Source: Sulfobacillus thermosulfidooxidans DSM 9293 (GTDB lineage: Bacteria > Bacillota > Sulfobacillia > Sulfobacillales > Sulfobacillaceae). Taken from it: a stretch of DNA of 64,000 bases. Under the pieces are notes generated by a model, which was not told the DNA's origin, ran no database searches, and saw nothing but the letters and a program-made list of their open reading frames with translations. Shown piece after piece: positions 15,806 to 24,034 of this stretch (the first letter of the stretch is position 1; every line of letters begins with the position of its first letter). The stretch spans positions 3,267,011-3,331,010 of the forward strand of contig NZ_FWWY01000001.1 in assembly GCF_900176145.1 (NCBI RefSeq), in the 5' to 3' direction. The position numbers were made by a program, and so were the translations under genes.

Positions 15806-17041
15806 ATGGATAGCGTGTTGTACGTCGGTATTGACACCAGTCTCGGGGCTCACGTCGTCTGCGCGATGGCGGCGGATGGCCAGGTCGTCGCGCGGACGAC
15901 CGTCCCCAACGATCAGGCGGGGGCCGAGCAATTCGTCGCCTGGCTGCACCCCCACGCCGCGCCGTACGCGCGGCTGGCCATTGGCGTCGAGGCCACGTCC
16001 GTGTACCATGTGCCGCTGATGGAATGGCTGACGCAAACCCCCGACTTGCAGCGGTGGCAACCCACCTGGTACGTCCTCAATCCGAAAGTCGTCCAGAAAT
16101 TCCGAGAGACCTATGTGGATCGGGGCAAAACCGACCGAGCGGATGCCGCCCTGATTGCGGATGTCATGCGGTTTGGGCGCGTCACGCCCTGGACCCCGCC
16201 GGATCCGCGCTATGCGGCGTTGCAGGTCTTGACCCGCCATCGTCGGCAGCTGAGCCACCTCATCACCCAAGAAAAAAATCGCGCGTTGGTGCAATTGTTT
16301 TGTGTCTGGGGGCAGTATGCCCATACGGAGGAGCCGTTTTTCTCGAACGTCTTTGGGGTAGCGTCGCAAACCGTGTTGGAACGCTACACGCCCGATACGC
16401 TGGCAGCCATCCCGCTGGCGGATCTGGTGGCGGAAATCGCGGCGGCCGGTCGCCAACGGCTGAAAGCGCCCGATGACATTGCGCAGACCTTGCACCGCTT
16501 GGCGCGGCGCGCCTTTCGGTTGCATCCGGACGAGCAGGACGCGCGGCACCAAAGCTTGGTCCTGCATTTGGACACCATCCGGGCCTTGGAACATCAACAA
16601 CAGGCGCTGGACAAAGTGATTGCCCGTGACATGCAGGCGTTTCGCCAAACCCTGACCACGATTCCGGGGATTGGTCCGGTCTATGGCGCGGGCCTCTTGG
16701 CCGAAATCGGTCCCATCGAACGATTTCCGTCGGAAAATGCCTTGGCCAAATATGCGGGGCTGACCTGGCGCCCGCATCAATCGGGGAATTTTGATGCCGA
16801 CATCCGTCCGCTGACGCGGACGGGGAACGTCTATTTGCGGTACTACTTCATCGAAGCGGCGGAGAGGGTCCGGGTGCGGGACCCGCAGTTCAAAGCCTTT
16901 TACGAGAAGAAGTACCACGAAGCCACGCACCACGCGCATAAGCGGGCGTTGGTCTTGACGGCACGCCAGTGGGTCGGCGTGGTCTACGGGATGCTGACCC
17001 GGGGCCAAATCTACGACGAAAGGAAGTTGATGCCGCACTAA
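15806..17041 (+). CDS. IS110-family transposase/recombinase 2
   Basis: A 411-residue DEDD recombinase. The N-terminal RuvC-like domain shows YVGIDTSLGAHVV (Asp), IGVEATSVYHV (Glu) and RGKTDRADAALIADV (Asp pair). The C-terminal Transposase_20 domain carries TIPGIGPVYGAGLLAEIGP and the LTWRPHQSGNF block with the conserved Ser. GGGAGG precedes ATG 15806. Intact and GC-rich. A 458-codon open frame on the opposite strand is an artefact of its base composition. It is only distantly similar to the neighbouring IS recombinase at 14068-15321. Confidence 0.92.
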   Translation: MDSVLYVGIDTSLGAHVVCAMAADGQVVARTTVPNDQAGAEQFVAWLHPHAAPYARLAIGVEATSVYHVPLMEWLTQTPDLQRWQPTWYVLNPKVVQKFRETYVDRGKTDRADAALIADVMRFGRVTPWTPPDPRYAALQVLTRHRRQLSHLITQEKNRALVQLFCVWGQYAHTEEPFFSNVFGVASQTVLERYTPDTLAAIPLADLVAEIAAAGRQRLKAPDDIAQTLHRLARRAFRLHPDEQDARHQSLVLHLDTIRALEHQQQALDKVIARDMQAFRQTLTTIPGIGPVYGAGLLAEIGPIERFPSENALAKYAGLTWRPHQSGNFDADIRPLTRTGNVYLRYYFIEAAERVRVRDPQFKAFYEKKYHEATHHAHKRALVLTARQWVGVVYGMLTRGQIYDERKLMPH

Positions 17042-17082
17042 AGGGATTGACAACTGATTTGCCATTATCTACCACCTCCTTT
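17042..17082 (-). pseudogene. Start of a gene apparently cut by IS element 2
   Basis: On the minus strand AAAAGGAGGTGG is followed at good distance by ATG (17065) and eight codons (MANQLSIP) running into the end of IS element 2. The ribosome binding site is among the strongest in the window and follows the SCP2 gene in the same direction. This looks like the next gene of that operon, truncated by the insertion. The rest of the gene cannot be identified on the far side, so its identity is unknown. Confidence 0.4.
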
Positions 17083-17183
17083 TAGGCAGGTTTATGTTGA
17101 CCTGGCCCTGTTCGTCGTTGTCCTAAGCTGATCGGTTCTTGACATTTAACCGCGGGACTTTGCATGTGAAGCAATGTGCCGGC

Positions 17184-17507
17184 TTAACTGATCAATGTTT
17201 GTAGTTTTAAGGCCATACTCATATCCCCTGTAACGGACAATTTACCGCTCATAAAAGCACTCATGGGATTCAATTTGCCTTCAGCCAAATCCTTAAAGTC
17301 TTGCGCGGCCATGGTAATCGTCACACCCGCATCATTGGCTTTGCCAGCTTCCACACGGGCGCCATCTGGGCTAACCCGAACACAATAATCCCCGGCATCA
17401 TCACCCGTTAAAATGAATTGATATACGCCTGTAGAGCCCGCTAACTGGGTGTTCGTTTTCTGAGTTAAGCGGTCTTGAAGTTGATCAAATACTTCTTTTG
17501 TCGTCAT
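17184..17507 (-). CDS. SCP2 sterol-carrier domain protein
   Basis: A 107-residue stand-alone SCP2 domain, a small lipid- or acyl-CoA-binding fold. Typical features are the beta-sheet core (YQFILTGDDAGDYCVRV), the VTITMAAQDFKDLAEGKLNPMSAFMSGKLSVTGDMSMALKL segment with the conserved DF..L..G...P..A...GK....GD pattern, and the C-terminal helix. It lies 48 bases downstream of an acyl-CoA dehydrogenase on the same strand, so the two are surely co-transcribed. It probably delivers or buffers acyl substrates for beta-oxidation. Confidence 0.87.
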   Translation of the reverse strand: MTTKEVFDQLQDRLTQKTNTQLAGSTGVYQFILTGDDAGDYCVRVSPDGARVEAGKANDAGVTITMAAQDFKDLAEGKLNPMSAFMSGKLSVTGDMSMALKLQTLIS

Positions 17508-17555
17508 CTGTCTATCACTCCCCCAATGAACATGTTGAAATCTGACTTGGCACCA

Positions 17556-18695
17556 TTACATCATGCGGGTCATCACGCGTTTTTGAATTTGGGTTGTGCC
17601 TTCATAAATAGACATAATTTTGGCATCTCGTAACCATTTTTCAACCGGATAATCACGCATATATCCGTAACCACCTAAAATCTGAACGGCATTCGTGGCG
17701 ACTTCCATGGCCATATCCCCACAAAAAGCTTTCGCCATGGATCCTTCCATATTACAAGATTTACCTTCATCTGCTAACCATGCGGCGCGATAAGCTAGTA
17801 AACGGCCTGCTTCAATTTTGGTTAACATATCGGTTAAGGTGAACGATATGGCTTGATTATAATAAATCGGCTTGCCGAATTGGACCCGTTCTTTCGCATA
17901 GGACAGCGCATATTCATAAGCGGCCCGTGCCACTCCAACGGCAGCAATAGCGACGGTAGGTCGCGAATGCTCGAGCATCTTCATTGCTCCAAGGAAGGCC
18001 ATATTTTCTTCACCCAGACGATTTTCAACAGGCACATGCACATCATCAAATCGCACTTCCGCTGTGTGACTGGCCCGCAAGCCTAATTTTTTAAATTTCT
18101 TGCCTGACGAAATTCCAGGCGTCTTCCCATCGACGATAAAAGCTGACACGCCCGCATATCCCGCTTCGGGATTGGTCTTCGCAAATACCACGTAGACATC
18201 GGCAATGCCTCCGTTTGTGATAAACGTTTTGGTGCCATTAATGACATATTCATCACCTTGGCGCACTGCACGGGTCGTCATGCTCACAACATCAGAGCCA
18301 GCGCCTGGTTCTGTCAAGCACATGGCACCTAAACGCACCTGATCGGGATCGCAAAACAATGGCAACCACTTTTTCTTTTGCTCTTCAGATCCCATTTCCA
18401 AAATCGGTATCGACGCGAGTCCGATCCCGCCAATGGCTGTTGCAATACCCGCGCAACCCCAAAACAGTTCCTCGCCAACCACTAAGCTAGAAATGAGATC
18501 CGGAACCCCATTACCGCCGTATTCTTCTGGAATGGTATAAGACAATAGCCCCACTTTCGCGGCTTTCTTTAACACATCCCAAGGCATTTCTTCGTGCTCA
18601 TCATAGTAGGCGGCTACTGGACGTATTTCTTTCTCGGCAAACGTATGAGCCCATTCTTTTAACTCGCGCTGTTCTGGAGTTAATTCGAAGTTCAT
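17556..18695 (-). CDS. Acyl-CoA dehydrogenase
   Basis: FAD enzyme of 379 aa that introduces the 2,3-double bond into acyl-CoA. It has the three-part family layout: a helical N-domain, a middle beta domain with MCLTEPGAGSDV and FITNGG (FAD contacts), and a C-terminal helical domain with ARVQFGKP-like AKERVQFGKPIYYNQ and the catalytic Glu in IYEGTTQIQ. The start is ATG 18695 behind GGGAGGGAGT; an in-frame ATG-less extension to 18725 is unlikely. It is the first gene of the SCP2/(thiolase) operon, with an extended -10 just upstream. Similar but not identical to the second dehydrogenase at 57278-58456. Confidence 0.93.
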   Translation of the reverse strand: MNFELTPEQRELKEWAHTFAEKEIRPVAAYYDEHEEMPWDVLKKAAKVGLLSYTIPEEYGGNGVPDLISSLVVGEELFWGCAGIATAIGGIGLASIPILEMGSEEQKKKWLPLFCDPDQVRLGAMCLTEPGAGSDVVSMTTRAVRQGDEYVINGTKTFITNGGIADVYVVFAKTNPEAGYAGVSAFIVDGKTPGISSGKKFKKLGLRASHTAEVRFDDVHVPVENRLGEENMAFLGAMKMLEHSRPTVAIAAVGVARAAYEYALSYAKERVQFGKPIYYNQAISFTLTDMLTKIEAGRLLAYRAAWLADEGKSCNMEGSMAKAFCGDMAMEVATNAVQILGGYGYMRDYPVEKWLRDAKIMSIYEGTTQIQKRVMTRMM

Positions 18696-18733
18696 GGCAC
18701 TCCCTCCCATCCCAATAACTTGCAACCAGACTT

Positions 18734-18742
18734 ATTTTACCA
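18734..18742 (-). promoter_or_regulatory. Extended -10 promoter of the acyl-CoA dehydrogenase operon
   Basis: On the minus strand TGGTAAAAT (18742-18734) fits the TGnTATAAT pattern. It lies between the stop of the DUF885 gene and the dehydrogenase start. Confidence 0.45.
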
Positions 18743-18765
18743 TATCAAATTTATGCAGAGTACAA

Positions 18766-20439
18766 CTATTTGGACTCGGAAAATAGAAGTTTCTCTAAGA
18801 CGGGAAACATCGGCATGCCGTGACTCAACAACGCATCATGAAAGCGTTGTAACGTAAAGGCCGATCCCCATCGTTCTTGAGCCTTGCGCCGCAGATGCAA
18901 GATTTGAAACTTTCCCCACGTATAAATCAAATAAAAGGGGTCTTGCGTTCCCCTTAGCGTTTCCCGTTTCGCACCCATAGGCGTCATAAAGCACTCGGTT
19001 TCAAAGAATTTTTGGGCGTCATCCAGCGTGAAATCCCCCCGGTGTAAGCGGATCGCCACGATAAAGCGCCCCAGGCGTTCGAGGGCTTCTAATAGGTAAC
19101 TTATTTGTAACGCTAAATTACCATCACCGTAACCCTGTTCCATCATCAGTTCTTCGGTATAATGAGCCCATCCCTCGATAAAGGCCCCAGAACCAAAAAT
19201 GCGGCGGACCGTACTAGACGTTTTGGGAATCTGTAAAAATTGCACAAAATGCCCCGGATACACTTCGTGAATGGAAATCATCTGCATCGTGGCTTTATTC
19301 AGGGTTTGTAGTTGAGCTTCTTGATCCTCAAGTGACCATGAGGAATCGGGCAACGTGACTTGATAATAAGCCTGACGTGAGGACTGCTCAAAAGGTCCGG
19401 GAGGGACGATGGAGGCTAATGTGGTGAGACGCATAAATGCGGGAGTTTCGACCACACGAGGATGAACGCTTTGCGGGATGCTCACCAGTTGCTGGCGTTC
19501 TACAAAATCACGCAACTGATCTAAGAGCTGGCTGGTGTGTTTAAGTAGGGTATCACGCGACCAATGGTCGTGCCGAATGTGGGCAATCACTTGCTGGGGA
19601 TTGGTTGAAGGCTCATATTGTGCAACGAGGACTTGTAATTTTCCCTGCAAACGTTCGAGTTCCTTGTCCGCCATACATAGTAATTCATCCAAGGAGGCTT
19701 CGTTGCCTTCGAGCCAATAGAATTTTTCCCAATACCGCTTGGGCCCTAAACGATAATCTCCATGGGCCTTTGGTTTTATTTTTGTCTTTAAATCATCGAC
19801 AAAGTTTTCATAAGCCTGGGCAGCTTGTTCACTGGCCTCCGCAATGTCCTGTCGTAAACGGCTGTTAACATCTTGGAATGCCTGCGGTATATCGTCACGG
19901 AGAAAGGGAAGGGTCCGGGTAAACTGATCGATGGCCATATCCACATAGAGTGCGGGGGGATTATCCAATTGTCTTAAGCCAGCCATAAGAAAACCGGGAA
20001 CTTGACGCAAACGTTCTAATAACGCCTGGCCCCGGCTGTCCGCGGTACCAAATTGACCTCGTGCAAGACTTAACAAACTTGCGCTAATCACCGCATTAAA
20101 GAGATTGGGATCTTTTCGTTCCGGATGATCTCGTGTCACATCAAGCCATAACGACTCGACATTAAATTTTAACGTCATATAGTCTGCCCAATCTTCACGA
20201 TCCAGGGTCTTAGGATTAATCCGGTTCAGCGCTGTGCGCGCTTGGCTCAGTGTCTTTTCGAAGACTTGGCGGGACGCTTCGCTGACAGGTGGCAATGCTT
20301 CATCCCAGTCATGTAATCCCAAATCTGTCGCGACAAACGGAAAGTGTTGGAGATAGATTTCTAATGTCATTTCGGCGATAGGGCGTAATTCTTCATCTTT
20401 TGGTAATCCCGCATAAAATTCTCGGTTGCTAACCTTCAT
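18766..20439 (-). CDS. DUF885 family protein, probable metallopeptidase
   Basis: A 557-residue soluble, largely helical protein of the DUF885 group, which has a zinc-peptidase-like active site. The diagnostic HEVYPGHFVQ motif (HExxPGH) lies near residue 390, followed by FIEGWAHYTEELM with a third ligand and a GTQDPFYLIYTWGKFQI block near the C-terminus. No signal peptide is present. The start is ATG 20439 behind AGGAGG; another ATG two codons upstream is too close to the ribosome binding site. Substrate unknown; likely an intracellular oligopeptidase. Confidence 0.82.
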   Translation of the reverse strand: MKVSNREFYAGLPKDEELRPIAEMTLEIYLQHFPFVATDLGLHDWDEALPPVSEASRQVFEKTLSQARTALNRINPKTLDREDWADYMTLKFNVESLWLDVTRDHPERKDPNLFNAVISASLLSLARGQFGTADSRGQALLERLRQVPGFLMAGLRQLDNPPALYVDMAIDQFTRTLPFLRDDIPQAFQDVNSRLRQDIAEASEQAAQAYENFVDDLKTKIKPKAHGDYRLGPKRYWEKFYWLEGNEASLDELLCMADKELERLQGKLQVLVAQYEPSTNPQQVIAHIRHDHWSRDTLLKHTSQLLDQLRDFVERQQLVSIPQSVHPRVVETPAFMRLTTLASIVPPGPFEQSSRQAYYQVTLPDSSWSLEDQEAQLQTLNKATMQMISIHEVYPGHFVQFLQIPKTSSTVRRIFGSGAFIEGWAHYTEELMMEQGYGDGNLALQISYLLEALERLGRFIVAIRLHRGDFTLDDAQKFFETECFMTPMGAKRETLRGTQDPFYLIYTWGKFQILHLRRKAQERWGSAFTLQRFHDALLSHGMPMFPVLEKLLFSESK

Positions 20440-20506
20440 AAACATTCCTCCTAAAAGCGCTTTAGGTTTTGCAAACACTTCTCGTGAATAAGAGAAAAAC
20501 GCAGCG

Positions 20507-21544
20507 CTAATGAAGTGCCATCAGAGCGATAACGACTGACAACAAATTTAAGGTCGCGTGAGCAATGGTTGATGGAATCAAAGATCCGGTTTTCCAATAG
20601 ACCAAGTTTAAAATCATCCCCGCGAGAGTTAATGGAATTAGCAACGTGAGGTTCATGTGCGCTACGCCAAATAGTACTCCGGCCACCACTGTAGCCCAAC
20701 CTAATCCCCATGCCGGTCGTAAGGTACCAAATAAAATACCGCGAAACAAAATTTCTTCGGCAACTGGTGCCATGATGACAATCGCCACAATCATCAAAAA
20801 GGCTATGAGTCCTAAGTGTCCACTTAATCCTTTGGCATAAACAAATGGATTATTAGACTGAATCTTGATATGTGCTGCCTTTATTTCCCATTCGACTACT
20901 AGCGCGATAATACCCGACATCATGACGCCTATAGTAATGCCCCATCCCACCAAAGGAAGAGTCTTCGCGTTCCACTGATAGTGACGGCGTAGAAAAGACT
21001 GGGTCACATGATGGCGTGTGAGAATCATCAAAACGATTAACAGTTCAGTCGGCGGCGTCAGCAAATAGGCTGCTAGAAGTAACGATAAATTCGTAGACAA
21101 GGTGGCAAGATGGCCCAAGAGTAGTGAAACCGACAAAGCAACAGAGACCAAAATAAGAATTATGAAACCTAAGAATCCATCTCGAGGTCGCATGCGGCCA
21201 ATTTCGGCCCGTTGACTCCACCACGCGATAATGACGCCGAGAAGAAGTTCAGTCAGGGGAAGCACCCAGCGATCCACGATCCTCAATGGGGACAACCAAA
21301 TGCTCCACATAGCCACCACAATCATCACAGCGGCTATCCCAGGACGTCTCACCACATAGCTTAGACCCCCAGCGGCAATGCTCACGCCTAATGCGGTAAT
21401 GATGATCATGCTGGGATTGACAAAATGCACCAATAGATCGGACAGAATGCCCATAACCAACCATAACACCAAGGCCCCAATCGCTTTCTTCAGTCGCTCC
21501 GCCTCCTCCGTCTGTCTAGTATGGTACAATATTCCTGATATCAT
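20507..21544 (-). CDS. CPBP-family intramembrane metalloprotease
   Basis: A multi-pass membrane protein of up to 345 aa with about nine hydrophobic helices. The CPBP (Rce1/Abi) signatures are present in order: APVAEEILFRGILFG (catalytic EE and R), FGVAHMNL (His), and IAHATLN (His/Asn). The family cleaves prenylated or other membrane substrates; here the role is unknown. ATG 21544 has no ribosome binding site of its own and sits in the lexA leader, so the true start may be a GTG/TTG somewhat downstream. Divergent from lexA. Confidence 0.8.
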   Translation of the reverse strand: MISGILYHTRQTEEAERLKKAIGALVLWLVMGILSDLLVHFVNPSMIIITALGVSIAAGGLSYVVRRPGIAAVMIVVAMWSIWLSPLRIVDRWVLPLTELLLGVIIAWWSQRAEIGRMRPRDGFLGFIILILVSVALSVSLLLGHLATLSTNLSLLLAAYLLTPPTELLIVLMILTRHHVTQSFLRRHYQWNAKTLPLVGWGITIGVMMSGIIALVVEWEIKAAHIKIQSNNPFVYAKGLSGHLGLIAFLMIVAIVIMAPVAEEILFRGILFGTLRPAWGLGWATVVAGVLFGVAHMNLTLLIPLTLAGMILNLVYWKTGSLIPSTIAHATLNLLSVVIALMALH

Positions 21545-21561
21545 GAGGAGGATGATAAAAT

Positions 21562-22152
21562 GTGATTGGAGAACGCCAACAAAAAATATTGAATTACATT
21601 CAAGATTTTCTTGCTAAAAATGGGTATCCTCCCTCCGTACGCGAGATTGGTAAGGCCGTCGGATTAAGCTCAACTGCCAGTGTGGCCCGACATTTGAAGG
21701 CTTTAGAAAAAGAAGGATATATCTCGCATCCACCTGCCAAACGGCGAGCCTGGACTATGGGCACTGGTCATAACACTCGATCCATTTCTCTTCCGTTGGT
21801 TGGGAATATCACCGCAGGGGTTCCCATATTAGCCACTGAAGTCATCGAAGAACATCTCAATTTTCCCGCTTCCCTTTTTCGTGTTCATCCGGATTTTCTT
21901 CTGCGGGTCGTGGGCGATTCCATGATTGGTGCCGGGATTTTTGACGGTGACCTGGTTGCCGTACAAAGCACATCGGCTGCCCATGACGGAGACATTGTCA
22001 TTGCTTTGTTAGGCGATGAAGCCACCGTCAAATATTTCTACAAAGATCCTCACGGCATCCGTCTTATGCCGGCTAATGAACGTTATCAACCCATTATTTC
22101 ATCCGACGTTCAAATTTTAGGAAAGGTCGTGGGTCTTATTCGCAGCCTTTAA
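21562..22152 (+). CDS. lexA: LexA repressor
   Basis: SOS repressor and autoprotease of 196 aa. The N-terminal winged helix has PSVREIGKAVGLSSTASVARHLKALEKEGYI. The linker holds the Ala-Gly cleavage site in ITAGVPI (about residue 86). The C-terminal S24 domain has the catalytic Ser in GDSMIGAGI and Lys in EATVKYF. The start is GTG 21562, ten bases after GAGGAGG. No perfect SOS box was found upstream, although TACAAT (21525-21530) is a plausible -10. It overlaps the convergent ynbB-like gene by 36 bases. recA lies 22 kb away in the same window. Confidence 0.95.
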   Translation: MIGERQQKILNYIQDFLAKNGYPPSVREIGKAVGLSSTASVARHLKALEKEGYISHPPAKRRAWTMGTGHNTRSISLPLVGNITAGVPILATEVIEEHLNFPASLFRVHPDFLLRVVGDSMIGAGIFDGDLVAVQSTSAAHDGDIVIALLGDEATVKYFYKDPHGIRLMPANERYQPIISSDVQILGKVVGLIRSL

Positions 22153-23334
22153 TGCAGAGATTCCTTGGTCGACGGCCATCACGGTATGCCATTTGGACAA
22201 CCCGCCTTGTAAATACGCGATGTAAGGCGGTCTGATGGGGGCATCACAGGATAGTTCCAACGATCCTCCGGCAACAAATCCGCCCGCGGCCATAATGACA
22301 GGATCCGCATATCCCGGCATCGACCACGCTTCAGGAACCACATAGCCATCAATGGGCGAGACACGCTGCACAGCACGGCACAGTATTTCAATTTTCTGGG
22401 CATCACCTAATCGAATGGCAGTGACAATGTCACTGCGGGGAAATTGCTCAGGCAACGGATCAACAGCAAAACCTTCAGCAGCAAAGGCATGAGATGCATA
22501 GATGCCGCCCATGAGGGCTTCGCCCACCATCATCGGTGCCAAAAACCATCCTTGCGCAATCAAACGTAATATTGATCCTGTAGGTCCGACCTCATGACCA
22601 ATTCCCGGAGCCAGTAACATCTCTCCCACCGCTTCAACGAGCACTTGTTTCCCTGCGACATAAGCCCCCGTAGGCGCCACACCCCCGCCGGGATTTTTTA
22701 ATAAGCTGCCAACAATCAAATCGGCTCCCCAATCGGTCGGTTCTTCTTCTAAGGTGAATTCCCCATAACAGTTATCGACCACTAACCACGCGCCCAACGA
22801 ATGGGCTTTTTCCGCAATCTGCCGAATTTCGGCAGCATGAAACGAGGGGCGCGATTGATACCCGCGTGAGCGTTGGATGTACACCACACGAGGAGGGGGG
22901 GCTTGCTGGGGCCAAATGGGCATTCCTGTGCTGTCCGTGGGCAATACGCTCACGTCTATCCCCCGGCTGGGCAAACTGGTTCTGGAATTGCCAAAAATCA
23001 GCGGTTGAAGCGTATCATAAATGGGACCATTGGCCAACCATAAATGATCGCCCGGACTTAAGAGAGCACGCAAAGCGGTGGCTAAAGCGTGTGTTCCGGA
23101 TGCCCATTGAGGACGAACCATGGCCGCTTCCGCATGCATAATGGTGGCGACAATCTGGTCTAATCGTTCTCGGCCGCGGTCACCATAGCCATAGCCGGTA
23201 CTTCCCCCTAAATCCGAAGTGGACAGGCCGCTTTCACTAAAGGCCTTAGCGACCCGGGTTACATTCGCCGCGACAATGGCTTCGACGTGAAGCCATGTCT
23301 GGCGGGCCTGCTTTAAAATATCAGGATTTTGCAA
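22117..23334 (-). CDS. PLP-dependent YnbB-like methionine gamma-lyase family protein
   Basis: A 405-residue aminotransferase-fold enzyme of the YnbB group, annotated elsewhere as methionine gamma-lyase or aluminium-resistance protein. It has the family's GGSTGYGYGDRGRE start block, WASGTHALATALRALLSPGD, the cofactor Asp in VVDNCYGEF, and the Schiff-base Lys in GSLLKNPGGG. The start is TTG 23334 behind AGGAGG. It follows a SpoVK-like ATPase and a small GTPase, as ynbB follows spoVK-ynbA in Bacillus subtilis. Its biochemical role is not firmly established in any organism. It overlaps the lexA 3' end. Confidence 0.87.
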   Translation of the reverse strand: MQNPDILKQARQTWLHVEAIVAANVTRVAKAFSESGLSTSDLGGSTGYGYGDRGRERLDQIVATIMHAEAAMVRPQWASGTHALATALRALLSPGDHLWLANGPIYDTLQPLIFGNSRTSLPSRGIDVSVLPTDSTGMPIWPQQAPPPRVVYIQRSRGYQSRPSFHAAEIRQIAEKAHSLGAWLVVDNCYGEFTLEEEPTDWGADLIVGSLLKNPGGGVAPTGAYVAGKQVLVEAVGEMLLAPGIGHEVGPTGSILRLIAQGWFLAPMMVGEALMGGIYASHAFAAEGFAVDPLPEQFPRSDIVTAIRLGDAQKIEILCRAVQRVSPIDGYVVPEAWSMPGYADPVIMAAGGFVAGGSLELSCDAPIRPPYIAYLQGGLSKWHTVMAVDQGISALKAANKTHDLS

Positions 23335-23422
23335 AAGATAAGGCCTCCTACGCCAGATTCATCGTCGGTATCATACACTATTTTGATCGATGGGGAAAAT
23401 GGCAGTAAGCCGGCCGAATGTA

Positions 23423-24034
23423 TTACGCATCCAGGTGACGCAAGGTAAACGCTTTGACCTCTTTAAAACCCCGGCGGGTTAGAGCTGACACACCAATGAC
23501 GGGGATGCCCTTAAAGTGTTCACGCACGGCGTGCAAATTATCGATCGCCCCCGGTTTGTCGATTTTGTTACCAAGAATAAGATACGGGGCGATGCGTTTG
23601 CTATAATTCGCCATCTCGTCATCAAGCGGTCCAAAGGATTCGATCCGTTTTGAGCCCACACTGCTCAGATCAATCATATGCAAAATCACATTCGCCTCTC
23701 CCATCCGAATTAATGTATTAGCCATGGCTTGGCGAATCTCGGCTTGATGATGGATGCCTTCTGTAAGCCCCACACTATCGACAATCCATAGGGTTTTCTT
23801 TTGTCGCCCCGTCATAATCTCAATGCTCATACTTTGAATTGTGAGGGTCTTATGTGGTTTTTGCGACACCAATTTATGCCGCGCTTCATCTAAAGACAAT
23901 GATATTTTCTTGGTGGGAATTTCTTTGCGTTCTGTCCATTGCAGACGAATCTCCTTAACCCCTAAGTATGCCGCGAAGTTAATAACAAATAGGGATTTAC
24001 CGACATTAGGCTTCCCAATGACTAGGGCCTCCAT
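23423..24034 (-). CDS. Small P-loop GTPase at the HflX position
   Basis: A 203-residue stand-alone G domain. The P-loop is GKPNVGKS (G1, about residue 8), the DxxG motif appears as DSVGL (G3), NKID is G4 and SAL is G5. The switch-I region is unusual, with a basic stretch (KKISLSLDEARHKLV). It lacks the long N-terminal domain and YTNAGKS P-loop of HflX. ATG 24034 overlaps the stop of the SpoVK-like ATPase by one base and has GGAGGG upstream. The coupling suggests that the GTPase and the AAA ATPase act together; function unknown. Confidence 0.78.
   Translation of the reverse strand: MEALVIGKPNVGKSLFVINFAAYLGVKEIRLQWTERKEIPTKKISLSLDEARHKLVSQKPHKTLTIQSMSIEIMTGRQKKTLWIVDSVGLTEGIHHQAEIRQAMANTLIRMGEANVILHMIDLSSVGSKRIESFGPLDDEMANYSKRIAPYLILGNKIDKPGAIDNLHAVREHFKGIPVIGVSALTRRGFKEVKAFTLRHLDA

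Larger units (their letters stand above)
15456..17041 (+). mobile_element. IS110-family element 2 (IS110-like layout)
   Basis: The second GC-rich insertion element has its recombinase gene on the plus strand. The left border is placed near the change from AT-rich host-like DNA at about 15456. The right border falls within a few bases of the recombinase stop, as is common for IS110. A CT dinucleotide, the usual IS110 core, occurs at 17038-17039. A 9-bp inverted pair (TCAATCCCT at 15390-15398, AGGGATTGA at 17042-17050) lies just outside and may be chance. The long non-coding part is upstream of the gene. Confidence 0.65.

Noticed and set aside
15689-17065. 458-codon open frame antisense to IS element 2 recombinase
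   Set aside because: It lies opposite a well-conserved recombinase gene. GC-rich DNA gives long chance open frames, and the translation is Arg/Gly/Pro-rich without any domain. Only its first codons outside the element are considered a host gene start.
21541-21562. ATG at 21560 as lexA start
   Set aside because: It is followed directly by a TGA stop; GTG 21562 opens the correct frame.
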